Shown here: positions 1 through 7,571 of the stretch, piece by piece
Position numbering within the stretch: position 1 is the stretch's first letter
Layout of the letters: the number at the start of each line of letters is the position of its first letter
NCBI GenBank assembly: GCA_022712845.1
Contig: JAFLJV010000014.1
Location: forward strand, 1 to 17,883
DNA from: Sulfurimonas sp.
GTDB taxonomy: Bacteria > Campylobacterota > Campylobacteria > Campylobacterales > Sulfurimonadaceae
Length of the DNA stretch: 17,883 bases
Direction of reading: 5' to 3'
The notes under the pieces: model-generated
What the model was told of the DNA's origin: nothing
The model's database searches: none
What the model saw: the letters and a program-made list of their open reading frames with translations, nothing else
Position numbers and translations under genes: made by a program

Positions 1-374
1 CATCTAAACCACAAAATGCGAAATGGAAATATATAGAACCTGTTCAAAAAGAGGTTTATATAAATAGATTTGAAATAACAATAATAGAACCTGAAATTGA
101 GCAAGTTATTATAAAAAGAGTTGAATTAGAGTTTGATTTTTTTAACATGATAAGTAAAGCAAAAAAAATAAAAAAAGATATATACTTAGCTAAATTTAAT
201 AATTCTGAATTTACTATTATTTTATTTAAAAAAATGATTAAATCAATAATGTATATAGATGAATTTGAAAATAATGTAGAGATAGTTTTTAAAAATCAAA
301 AACAAAATAATAAAATAGATTTAAACATATTTATCCCTGTTTTTCCACTTTATTATGACATTATAAGGGATTAG
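1..374 (+). CDS. lolA: Probable outer-membrane lipoprotein carrier LolA, C-terminal part (5' end outside window)
   Basis: The reading frame is open from base 3 to the TAG at 372-374, giving about 123 C-terminal residues; the first in-frame ATG (147) lies well inside the protein and is not the real start. LolA is the periplasmic chaperone that ferries lipoproteins from the LolCDE complex to the outer membrane. The visible segment has the family's feel: a WKYIEP stretch matching the 'W.y..P' region, then a short strand pair and an 'IIEPEIEQ' motif comparable to the 'y.P..eQ' of LolA, alternating beta strands, and an end like the YDIIRK terminus I recall for Campylobacterota homologues. This assignment rests on remembered family pattern, without the N-terminal signal peptide, so it is probable only. 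The 3' end overlaps the convergent HD-GYP gene by 14 nt. The segment is very A/T rich (many Lys, Ile, Asn). Confidence 0.65.
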   Translation, partial: SKPQNAKWKYIEPVQKEVYINRFEITIIEPEIEQVIIKRVELEFDFFNMISKAKKIKKDIYLAKFNNSEFTIILFKKMIKSIMYIDEFENNVEIVFKNQKQNNKIDLNIFIPVFPLYYDIIRD

Positions 375-2712
375 AACAATCAATTTCTTTTTCCTTATAT
401 TTGTCTCTTATAGATATAAACATATTAATATTTTTTAAAAATATATCTACTAATTTTGAATCAAAATGTTTACCTTTTTCTTCTTTTAGGTAAATTAATA
501 TATCATCTAGCTTCCATGCAAGTTTATAGCACCTGTCACTACCTAGAGCATCAAAAACATCTGCTAATGCTGTAATCCTCCCGATCAATGGTATCTCTTC
601 ACCAACTAAGCCTTTTGGATATCCACTTCCATCATATTTTTCATGATGAGTTAATGAAATAATTGAAGCAACTTTTAACATTTTTCTGTTTGATTTTTTA
701 AGCATTTCATAACCAAGTTCTGCATGAGTTTGCATAATAGCCCATTCGTTTATAGTTAATTTACCTGGTTTATTTAGTATGTGATCTGGTATTGCAATTT
801 TTCCAATATCATGCATAGGGCTAGCCATTTTTAATAATTCAGCTTCATCCTCTTTTGCTCCATATAGGATATAAAGTAGTTTTGAATACTCAGCGACTCT
901 TTTTACATGATTTCCAGTCTCTAAGCTTCTTGTCTCACTTATAGTACCCATTGTATAAAGAACATCTTTTTGTGTGTCTATAATTTCTTGTTCTAATTTT
1001 TTAGATTCAGATATATCTGTAATAGTACCAACCATTATTAGTGGTTTGCCAACACTACTATATTTAATGACTTCAGCACTAGAGCGAACATACATTTTAG
1101 TGTTATCAAAAAGTAATATGCGATATTCAAAAAACACCATCCCTTTTGTAGCTATTGCTTTACTCATACTATCCTCAACTATACCTACATCATCAGGATG
1201 AACAAAAATCATAAATGCTTCTAGTGATGGTTTAAATTTTTCTTTATCTTGTTGCAGAAGTTTATAGTGTTCATCTGACCAAAAAAGTATTTTATCCTCT
1301 ATAAAATACTCATAACTACCAGATCTAGTATTTACTTGTGCTCTATTAAGTGTTTTACCAAATTCGATTAATTCACGTAGAGTCATAAAAGATAAAAATA
1401 TAATTATTATCACTATAATAAGGATTAGAGCTTGGACTATAAGCTCATTTGATAACTCAGAATTTGCTTTGTTAATTAATTTATGTAAATCATATGCTAC
1501 TTTATCCTCAATATGTTTTAATTGATTAATTCTTTTTGTAGAAGATTTAAACCAGTTAGACTGAGAATTAAATAAACTTTTAGATAAGATTTTTAATGCT
1601 AACAACGCTGGTGCATCATTAACAGTGACCTCCTTGTCAAATTCAGAGATATTTTTATTAGATAAACGTAATTGAGTTACTTTTGATACATTTTGCATAT
1701 ATTTTGTAAATGTTTTTTTTATTATATTTAATTGCTCTAATTCTTGAGAAGTAATATTTTCAATAGATTTATATTCTTTAATTAATTCCATTAATTGAGT
1801 ATATTTTACTCTAATATCCTCAGGAAGATTTTTTGACCCACGTATAATATAATTTTTAAAATAGTGAATTAAACCACCATATCCTGAAATTTCTTTCATT
1901 TGAAATAAAATATTATTTTTAATATTTTTTGTATATATAATATTTCTTTCATTTGTGATTTTTTTAAAAATATCTGATTGTAATTTTTCTGATAGTAAGT
2001 CAGAATATTTTTGCTGAGCTGTATTTAAGAAGTGTTTAATATGAATATTTTGAGCAGAAACTAAAGTTGTAAAAAAATGAAAATCATTATTTGATAAATT
2101 ACTTTCTCCTAGTACTTTGCTGATTAAAGCTCTTTCTATCCCAGCTTTTTCTTTTATTTTCATTAAAATAATATATGATTGGATTAATGGTGTTATATCA
2201 CCATTATAATTAATTATAATAATTTGTTCATCTAGTTCTAAAAGTAGATTTATATTATTTGTAAAATAAGTCATTATCTCTGGTACTTTTATTTTATAAG
2301 AATTTACTTTTGTTCTATATAAACTTATAGTATCTATAGAATTAATAATTTTTTTGTTATATTTAATAAAGTTTGTTTCAGATTTGGATTTATAAATATA
2401 GTAGTTAAAGTTTTCTAAAAAAACTTTAAATTCTTTTATCTTTTTATCTGTATAATATCTTTGAGTTTTAAGTTCATTATAAAATGACATACCTTTTGAA
2501 GCTATAAATCCACTGCTATATCCTCTTTCTCTCTGTAATTCATGAATTAAAGCGCTAGAGACAATAGAAAATTTCATATATTCACTTACTTTATTAAGTT
2601 CACGTTTTTCTTCTAGTTTATTAAAGCTAGAGTAAACAGAAAAAGTTAATAAAACCACTAATGGAAGTATCAGTATTTTTGGTATATGATTTTTTAATCG
2701 TATTATTTTCAT
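361..2712 (-). CDS. Membrane sensor with NIT, PAS and HD-GYP domains; probable c-di-GMP phosphodiesterase
   Basis: Domains in order: transmembrane helix at about 11-29; a long periplasmic sensor at about 30-423 with nitrate/nitrite-sensing (NIT) hallmarks (HELQRERGYSSGFIASKG at 57-74, KEKAGIERALIS at 188-199, GYGGLIHYFKNY at 277-288); second transmembrane helix at about 425-445; no room for a normal HAMP; PAS fold at about 465-570 ending in the typical GTITDISE; then HD-GYP from about 590. Metal and signature residues look intact: HDIGK at 634-638, HHE at 689-691, DGSGYP at 694-699, and ADVFDAL. The usual RPYK is RCYK here. HD-GYP enzymes hydrolyse cyclic di-GMP, so the protein plausibly converts a periplasmic signal into lower c-di-GMP, affecting motility or attachment. 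That the ligand is nitrate or nitrite is family inference only. The ATG has no strong ribosome-binding site. It is transcribed in the same direction as acnB but separated by 311 nt. Confidence 0.9.
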   Translation of the reverse strand: MKIIRLKNHIPKILILPLVVLLTFSVYSSFNKLEEKRELNKVSEYMKFSIVSSALIHELQRERGYSSGFIASKGMSFYNELKTQRYYTDKKIKEFKVFLENFNYYIYKSKSETNFIKYNKKIINSIDTISLYRTKVNSYKIKVPEIMTYFTNNINLLLELDEQIIIINYNGDITPLIQSYIILMKIKEKAGIERALISKVLGESNLSNNDFHFFTTLVSAQNIHIKHFLNTAQQKYSDLLSEKLQSDIFKKITNERNIIYTKNIKNNILFQMKEISGYGGLIHYFKNYIIRGSKNLPEDIRVKYTQLMELIKEYKSIENITSQELEQLNIIKKTFTKYMQNVSKVTQLRLSNKNISEFDKEVTVNDAPALLALKILSKSLFNSQSNWFKSSTKRINQLKHIEDKVAYDLHKLINKANSELSNELIVQALILIIVIIIIFLSFMTLRELIEFGKTLNRAQVNTRSGSYEYFIEDKILFWSDEHYKLLQQDKEKFKPSLEAFMIFVHPDDVGIVEDSMSKAIATKGMVFFEYRILLFDNTKMYVRSSAEVIKYSSVGKPLIMVGTITDISESKKLEQEIIDTQKDVLYTMGTISETRSLETGNHVKRVAEYSKLLYILYGAKEDEAELLKMASPMHDIGKIAIPDHILNKPGKLTINEWAIMQTHAELGYEMLKKSNRKMLKVASIISLTHHEKYDGSGYPKGLVGEEIPLIGRITALADVFDALGSDRCYKLAWKLDDILIYLKEEKGKHFDSKLVDIFLKNINMFISIRDKYKEKEIDCSNPL

Positions 2713-2733
2713 ATTTTAATTACATCAATTAAC

Positions 2734-2768
2734 AGTAATATAAAAACATAATTTATTTTTATATTACT
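2734..2768. repeat. Perfect 13-bp inverted repeat upstream of the HD-GYP gene
   Basis: AGTAATATAAAAA at 2734-2746 is exactly mirrored by TTTTTATATTACT at 2756-2768, with a 9-nt spacer. It sits 22-56 nt upstream of the HD-GYP start codon. It could be an operator or a 5'-leader hairpin. On the minus strand no T-run follows the second arm, so it does not read as a terminator for a transcript coming from acnB. The stem is nearly all A/T, so some chance element is possible in such a genome. Confidence 0.6.
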
Positions 2769-2930
2769 ATAAATAACATTTCCTTTTTATAACCAAACAA
2801 AACTTTTTAACATAGTATTAAAAACAGCGTATATGTATGGATATAACACTGTTTCAGGATAATTTTATTATAAAAAAAATATAAGAATGCTTAAAGTAAG
2901 TTTTTTTGTATCTCATTGAAAAATATAGAA
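2769..2930. other. Gene-free A/T-rich spacer between acnB and the HD-GYP gene
   Basis: Together with its flanks this makes a 311-nt stretch (2713-3023) with no credible coding frame. Besides the inverted repeat at 2734-2768 and the tandem hairpins at 2946-3014, it contains one imperfect dyad, AAACAG at 2822-2827 against CTGTTT at 2849-2854, extended by two pairs across one mismatch. The promoter of the HD-GYP gene should lie here, but A/T richness gives many weak -10-like hexamers and I cannot choose one. Confidence 0.4.
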
Positions 2931-2945
2931 GGTTTTAGAGCTTAA

Positions 2946-2970
2946 CCAAAAGTAATTTAGTTACTTTTGG
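2946..2970. repeat. Hairpin repeat, distal copy downstream of acnB
   Basis: CCAAAAGTAA (2946-2955) pairs perfectly with TTACTTTTGG (2961-2970) around a TTTAG loop. It is extended by GCT (2940-2942) against AGC (2974-2976) across a 3-nt internal loop. It is the second of two near-identical units encountered by a transcript leaving acnB. The A-run on one side and T-run on the other would suit a bidirectional terminator, but the T-run is inside the stem rather than after it. Confidence 0.6.
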
Positions 2971-2989
2971 CATAGCTTTTAAAGTTTGA

Positions 2990-3014
2990 CAAAAAGTAAT
3001 TTAGTTACTTTTTG
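2990..3014. repeat. Hairpin repeat, copy adjacent to the acnB stop codon; possible terminator
   Basis: CAAAAAGTAA (2990-2999) pairs perfectly with TTACTTTTTG (3005-3014) around the same TTTAG loop as the other copy, 44 nt away. The second base pair is A-T here and C-G in the other copy, so the stem is preserved by a paired change. The similarity continues in plus-strand order into GCTTTTTAAAGCTT, which includes the acnB stop codon. It lies 10 nt past the end of acnB, so a role in transcript termination or 3'-end protection is plausible. Confidence 0.65.
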
Positions 3015-3023
3015 CACTGCTTT

Positions 3024-5564
3024 TTAAAGCTTGTAATCTTTTATAAGGTTAAAGTTAAGATATTTATATATCATATCTTCTTTACCAACGATTTTTTTAG
3101 TTTTTTCTATATATTCAGCTGCAGTTGGTAGACGACCTAACATCGAACATACTGCTGCAAGTTCTGCAGAACCAAGGTAAACTTGAGCATCTTTACCTAA
3201 ACGGTTATCAAAGTTACGAGTTGATGTTGAGAATACTATCGCACCATCCCCAACACGTGCTTGGTTACCCATACATAAAGAACAACCTGGAATCTCAGTA
3301 CGAGCACCAGCTGCACCAAATACAGAATAGTAACCATCTTCAGTAAGTTGTTTTTCATCCATTTTTGTTGGAGGACAAACCCATAAACGAGTTGGAACAA
3401 CACCCTCACCTCTTAGAACTTCACCAAGAGCACGATAGTGACCGATATTAGTCATACAAGAACCAACAAATACTTCATCAATATTAGAAGGTCTATCAGA
3501 TGCTAAAATCTCAGTTAAAGTAGCAACATCATCTGGATCATTAGGACAAGCTAAAATTGGCTCAGTGATATCATTAAGGTTTATTTCAAATATTGCTGCA
3601 TACTCTGCATCAGCATCTGGTTTCATAAGAGTTGGGTTAGCTAACCACTCTTTCATTTTATCAACACGACGTTGAATTGTACGAGAATCAGAGTAACCTT
3701 GCTCAATCATTTGCTCTAAAAGAGTTACATTTGATTTTAGGTACTCAATAATTGGCTCATTATTTAAAAGAACTGTACATGCAGCAGCTGAACGCTCAGC
3801 AGAAGCATCAGAAAGCTCAAATGCCTGCTCAGCTTTTAAATCAGGTAAACCCTCTATCTCTAAAATACGACCAGCAAAGATATTTTTCTTACCTTTTTTA
3901 GGAACAGTTAAAAGACCTCTTTTAATCGCTTGATGAGGGATAGCATTTACAAGGTCACGAAGAGTGATGCCTGGTTGCATCTCTCCTGAAAATCTTATAA
4001 GAACAGATTCAGGCATAGTTAAAGGCATAGAACCTGTAACACCAGCAAATGCAACAATTCCAGAACCACCAGGGAAAGAGATACCAAGAGGGAAACGAGT
4101 ATGACTATCTGCCCCAGTACCAACAGTATCTGGAAGAACCATTCTGTTTAACCATGAGTGGATAACTCCATCACCAGGACGAAGAGCAACACCAGAACGG
4201 TTGGATATAAAATCAGGAAGTGTGTGGTGCATAGTTACATCAGATGGCTTTGGATATGCGGCTGTGTGACAAAAAGATTGCATTACTAAATCAGCATTAA
4301 AACCAAGTGCCGCAAGCTCTTTAATCTCATCACGAGTCATAGGACCAGTTGTATCTTGAGAACCAACAGTTGACATCTCAGGCTCAACATACATACCTGG
4401 ACGAACACCAACTAGACCAGAAGCTTTACCAACCATTTTTTGAGCTAGAGTGAAACCTTTACCATTATCAGCTGGTTGCTCAGCTGTTAAGAAAGTATCA
4501 GCAGCACCCATACCAAGAACACCACGAGCTTTAGAAGTTAAACCACGACCAATGATAAGTGGAATACGGCCACCAGCACGAACCTCATCTGTAATAGTAT
4601 TAGGGTTTAGTTTAAAAGTTGCTATACAAGCACCCTCTTTATGAGCCTCACCTTTGTACGGATAGATATCAATAACATCACCTGTATTCATGCTTGTAAC
4701 ATCAAGCTCTAATGGAAGTGCACCTGAGTCTTCAGAAGTTGCAAAGAAAATTGGAGCTATAGTTTGACCAAGAACAACACCACCTGTACGCTTATTGGGA
4801 ACGCCTGAGATATCATTACCCATGTGCCATTGAACAGAGTTAATTCCTGATTTTCTTGAGCTTCCTGTACCTACAACATCACCAACATAAGCAATAGTGT
4901 TACCTTTTTTCTTAAGCTCAGTAATTAAACCTAGTGGATCATCCATTTTAGCACCTAACATAGAGTTAGCATGAAGAGGAATATCTGAGCGAGTAAATGC
5001 TTCTGATGCTGGAGAAAGGTCATCAGTATTAGTTTCACCCTCTACTTTAAAAACAGTAATAGTGATTTTTTCAGCAAGCTCTGGCTTAGAAGTAAACCAT
5101 TCAGCATTTGCCCATGATGTCATAACTTTAGTTGCAGCTGCATTTCCAGTTTTGTGAAGTTCTTCAACATCATTAAATGCATCATAAACAAGTAGTGTTT
5201 TAGATAAAGCAGTAATTGCTGCTTCTACAACAGTTGAATCTGAAGCTGAAAGTGCATCAATCATTGGTTTAACATTATAGCCACCAAGCATCATACCTAA
5301 CATCTCAACTGCTTTTTGTGGAGCAATAGCAGATACTACAGCATCACCAGCTGCTACATCATTTAAAAATGCTGCTTTAACGTATGCTGCATCGTCAACA
5401 CCAGGTGGTACACGATTTGTCAGTAAGTCCAATAATTCTTCTGTACAATCAGTTTTAATTAACTCTATTACCTCTGCTGTTTGTTCAGCTGAAAGTGGAA
5501 GAGGTGGAACACCAAGTGTTTCACGCTCTGCGATATGTGATTTATAATCTTGTAAAAATGCCAT
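3024..5564 (-). CDS. acnB: Aconitate hydratase B (bifunctional aconitase / 2-methylisocitrate dehydratase)
   Basis: The 846-residue protein is close to the usual AcnB length (865 in E. coli) and has its unusual domain order: an N-terminal helical HEAT-like domain (about 1-160), then the swivel domain (about 165-385, with GTGSSRKSG), then the three catalytic domains. The [4Fe-4S] cluster ligands are present: Cys703 in GSCMTN, and Cys761 and Cys764 in [19 protein letters not shown] follows. It interconverts citrate and isocitrate in the cytoplasm, in either the oxidative or the reductive TCA cycle; the window does not say which. When its cluster is lost, AcnB in other bacteria binds mRNA. The start is supported by AGGA 6-9 nt upstream of the ATG. 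It is divergent from fumC with a shared 199-bp control region, and a tandem hairpin pair follows its stop codon. Confidence 0.98.
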   Translation of the reverse strand: MAFLQDYKSHIAERETLGVPPLPLSAEQTAEVIELIKTDCTEELLDLLTNRVPPGVDDAAYVKAAFLNDVAAGDAVVSAIAPQKAVEMLGMMLGGYNVKPMIDALSASDSTVVEAAITALSKTLLVYDAFNDVEELHKTGNAAATKVMTSWANAEWFTSKPELAEKITITVFKVEGETNTDDLSPASEAFTRSDIPLHANSMLGAKMDDPLGLITELKKKGNTIAYVGDVVGTGSSRKSGINSVQWHMGNDISGVPNKRTGGVVLGQTIAPIFFATSEDSGALPLELDVTSMNTGDVIDIYPYKGEAHKEGACIATFKLNPNTITDEVRAGGRIPLIIGRGLTSKARGVLGMGAADTFLTAEQPADNGKGFTLAQKMVGKASGLVGVRPGMYVEPEMSTVGSQDTTGPMTRDEIKELAALGFNADLVMQSFCHTAAYPKPSDVTMHHTLPDFISNRSGVALRPGDGVIHSWLNRMVLPDTVGTGADSHTRFPLGISFPGGSGIVAFAGVTGSMPLTMPESVLIRFSGEMQPGITLRDLVNAIPHQAIKRGLLTVPKKGKKNIFAGRILEIEGLPDLKAEQAFELSDASAERSAAACTVLLNNEPIIEYLKSNVTLLEQMIEQGYSDSRTIQRRVDKMKEWLANPTLMKPDADAEYAAIFEINLNDITEPILACPNDPDDVATLTEILASDRPSNIDEVFVGSCMTNIGHYRALGEVLRGEGVVPTRLWVCPPTKMDEKQLTEDGYYSVFGAAGARTEIPGCSLCMGNQARVGDGAIVFSTSTRNFDNRLGKDAQVYLGSAELAAVCSMLGRLPTAAEYIEKTKKIVGKEDMIYKYLNFNLIKDYKL

Positions 5565-5594
5565 AGTAATTCCTATATATAAATTTAATAGGGG

Positions 5595-5600
5595 ATTATA
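5595..5600 (-). promoter_or_regulatory. -10 box of the acnB promoter
   Basis: On the minus strand the hexamer is exactly TATAAT, 30 nt before the acnB ATG, implying a leader of about two dozen nucleotides. No clear -35 hexamer is seen, which is normal for the vegetative sigma factor of Campylobacterota. The left arm of the 5627-5689 inverted repeat lies just upstream, at about -39 to -54 from the inferred start. Confidence 0.65.
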
Positions 5601-5626
5601 CCTTAATATGTAAACTCAATATTAAT

Positions 5627-5689
5627 AGTGTTACCATACTAAACACAAATATCAGACTTTTTATTTAATATGCTTAGTATGGTAACACT
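5627..5689. promoter_or_regulatory. Perfect 16-bp inverted repeat between divergent acnB and fumC; candidate shared operator
   Basis: AGTGTTACCATACTAA at 5627-5642 is the exact reverse complement of TTAGTATGGTAACACT at 5674-5689, with a 31-bp spacer. Both arms lie upstream of the inferred transcription starts of both genes, so they would act as DNA sites rather than as an RNA hairpin. Arm centres are 47 bp apart. Each arm is richer in G/C than its surroundings and contains GT-N6-AC, loosely reminiscent of GntR-type half sites, but I cannot name the regulator. Position suggests coordinate control of the two TCA-cycle genes. Confidence 0.75.
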
Positions 5690-5730
5690 GTAGATTTTGA
5701 ATACATATATAAATATGTTCATATCTAAGA

Positions 5731-5736
5731 TATAAT
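5731..5736 (+). promoter_or_regulatory. -10 box of the fumC promoter
   Basis: An exact TATAAT lies 27 nt before the fumC ATG, followed by the ribosome-binding site AAGGA at 5753-5757. The leader is therefore about 20 nt. The right arm of the inverted repeat is at about -54 to -69 from the inferred start, a position suited to an activator. Confidence 0.6.
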
Positions 5737-5763
5737 ATATTTTATTATTTTTAAGGATATATT

Positions 5764-7155
5764 ATGAAAGAATTTAGAACAGAAAGTGATTCATTTGGTA
5801 AGCTAGAAGTACCATCTGATAAATACTACGGTGCTCAATCTGCAAGATCTTTAATTAACTTTCCGATAGGGATAGAGATTATGCCAGAGCCACTTATTCG
5901 TGCTTTAGGTATAGTGAAACTATCAGCTGCGCAAGTAAATATGGATATAGGTATTCTTGATTCAAAAATTGCTAATGCTATCATAGAAGCTTCAAGTGAG
6001 GTTATGGATGGTAAGTTAAATGAACACTTTCCACTCTCTGTGTGGCAAACTGGCTCAGGTACACAAAGCAACATGAATACTAATGAAGTTGTTTCAAATC
6101 GTGCTATAGAGATACTTGGTGGAGTTATTGGCTCAAAAAAACCTGTTCATCCAAATGACCATTGTAATATGGGTCAATCATCAAACGATACTTTTCCAAC
6201 AGCTATGCATATAGCAGCAGTTGAAGAGATTGTACATAAATTACTTCCTGCCCTAAAACATATGTATGACCAGTTAGATAAAAAATCTACTTCATTTAAT
6301 CATCTTGTAAAAATTGGTAGAACTCATACTCAAGATGCTACGCCAATCACACTAGGACAAGAGTTCTCTGGATATAAAGCTCAAATGAGTAATGCTGTGC
6401 GTAGAGTTGAGACTATCTTACCTGCCCTATATCAACTAGCCCAAGGTGGTACAGCAGTTGGAACAGGGATAAATACTACAAAAGGTTTTGATGTTAAGTT
6501 TGCCATTCAAGTTGCAAAAATAACTAAACTTCCCTTTATAACAGCAGAAAATAAATTTGAGGCACTAGCAGCACATGACGCTATAGTTGAAGCAAGTGGT
6601 GCATTAAATACTATTGCAGTAAGTGTTATGAAAATAGCAAATGATATTAGATTTTTAGCTTCAGGTCCAAGATGTGGAATCGGTGAAATTTCTCTGCCTG
6701 AAAATGAACCAGGATCATCAATAATGCCAGGAAAAGTAAATCCAACTCAAAGTGAGGCACTGACAATGATATCTGCACAAATTATGGGTAACAATACAAC
6801 TATATCAATAGCTGGTTCAAACGGTCATTTTGAACTTAATGTATTTAAGCCTGTTATGATTTATAATCTTCTTCAGTCTATCCGTTTACTTGCAGATGGA
6901 TGTAATTCTTTTACTGACAGATGCATAGTTGGAATTACGGCAAATGAGGATAGAATAAATAAACTAAGAGATGACTCACTTATGCTTGTAACTGCTCTTA
7001 ATCCACATATAGGCTATGATAATGCAACAAAAATCGCTAAAAAAGCTCACAAAGATGGCTCAACACTTTTAGAAGCGGCTCTTTCACTTAAACTTTTAAC
7101 AGAAGCACAATTTAAAGAGTGGGTAGTTCCACAAAATATGATAGGACCAAAATAA
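5764..7155 (+). CDS. fumC: Fumarate hydratase, class II
   Basis: This oxygen-stable, iron-free fumarase of the aspartase/fumarase superfamily interconverts fumarate and L-malate as a cytoplasmic homotetramer. Length is 463 residues against 467 in E. coli FumC, and the numbering is nearly collinear: catalytic His188 in GRTHTQ and the SS-loop Ser318 in [11 protein letters not shown] are at the same positions. Other conserved substrate-binding blocks are [13 protein letters not shown] (96-108) and [15 protein letters not shown] (129-143). The start is fixed by AAGGA seven bases upstream and by the standard N-terminus. It is divergent from acnB and convergent with the small gene at 7179-7571. Class II enzyme next to acnB fits a TCA function; many Campylobacterota instead use class I iron-sulfur fumarases, and whether one is also encoded elsewhere cannot be seen here. 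Confidence 0.98.
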   Translation: MKEFRTESDSFGKLEVPSDKYYGAQSARSLINFPIGIEIMPEPLIRALGIVKLSAAQVNMDIGILDSKIANAIIEASSEVMDGKLNEHFPLSVWQTGSGTQSNMNTNEVVSNRAIEILGGVIGSKKPVHPNDHCNMGQSSNDTFPTAMHIAAVEEIVHKLLPALKHMYDQLDKKSTSFNHLVKIGRTHTQDATPITLGQEFSGYKAQMSNAVRRVETILPALYQLAQGGTAVGTGINTTKGFDVKFAIQVAKITKLPFITAENKFEALAAHDAIVEASGALNTIAVSVMKIANDIRFLASGPRCGIGEISLPENEPGSSIMPGKVNPTQSEALTMISAQIMGNNTTISIAGSNGHFELNVFKPVMIYNLLQSIRLLADGCNSFTDRCIVGITANEDRINKLRDDSLMLVTALNPHIGYDNATKIAKKAHKDGSTLLEAALSLKLLTEAQFKEWVVPQNMIGPK

Positions 7156-7176
7156 AAACACCTATAAATAGCTAGA

Positions 7177-7201
7177 AGCTACAAATTTCTTGATTGTAGC
7201 T
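7177..7201. terminator. Hairpin between convergent fumC and the small FtsK-linked gene
   Basis: AGCTACAA at 7177-7184 pairs perfectly with TTGTAGCT at 7194-7201 around a 9-nt loop. It begins 21 nt after the fumC stop and overlaps the last codons of the convergent gene. There is no strong T-run on either side, so it is a modest candidate for a shared terminator. Confidence 0.35.
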
Positions 7202-7571
7202 CTATATCTACAGTATCTCTATCTTTTCCTCTATAGTTAGCTTTGAGCCATAAAAGGTATGAGTCTGAAATTTTATTGTAACTCATACCTTTATACTTTC
7301 CAAACTCTATTTTTGCATCTGTTTTTCTAACTACTATTTTTTCTTCACACATAGCATCAATGGAACTATGCTTAAGAAGTGAAGTAAATTCATCAAATTC
7401 TAATTTTTTCTGAATAACAAAAGAGTATGTTTCAAAATCAAAAATACCATTTCTGGCACTTACAAAAATTTCTATGGCTTGAATTTGTTCAACTGAGAGT
7501 TTTTCTAAGTTTTCTATATGTACGCTAAAAGAGTTTTGATACCTTTTAAAAATAAAGTGTGCTTTATTCAT
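7179..7571 (-). CDS. Small protein with C-terminal 'FGKYKG' domain (putative quorum-sensing-regulated virulence factor family), coupled to ftsK
   Basis: The 130-residue protein is soluble by composition, with no signal peptide or membrane helix. Residues 88-113 carry FGKYKG, then SDSYLLWLK and a basic tail, the pattern of the small family PF12843/DUF3820 named after a Pseudomonas virulence-associated protein; the family pattern also occurs near the ends of some exonuclease-like proteins. The first 80 residues are not recognised. Biochemical function is unknown. The start codon overlaps the ftsK stop codon (TAATG), so translation is probably coupled to ftsK and the two are made from one message. 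Coupling makes a role near chromosome segregation or nucleic-acid handling conceivable, but that is inference. Confidence 0.75.
   Translation of the reverse strand: MNKAHFIFKRYQNSFSVHIENLEKLSVEQIQAIEIFVSARNGIFDFETYSFVIQKKLEFDEFTSLLKHSSIDAMCEEKIVVRKTDAKIEFGKYKGMSYNKISDSYLLWLKANYRGKDRDTVDIELQSRNL

Noticed and set aside
974..1201. Plus-strand open frame inside the HD-GYP gene.
   Set aside because: Antisense shadow of a clear PAS-domain coding region, no start signal.
2930..2945. GGTTTTAGAGCTTAA resembles the start of type II CRISPR repeats (GTTTTAGAGC).
   Set aside because: It occurs once, there are no spacers, no tracr-like partner and no cas genes; it is better explained as the decayed third unit of the acnB-end hairpin repeat.
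3125..3346. Plus-strand open frames inside acnB (also 4450-4644).
   Set aside because: They lie antisense within a strongly conserved gene, have no ribosome-binding site and show no family features.
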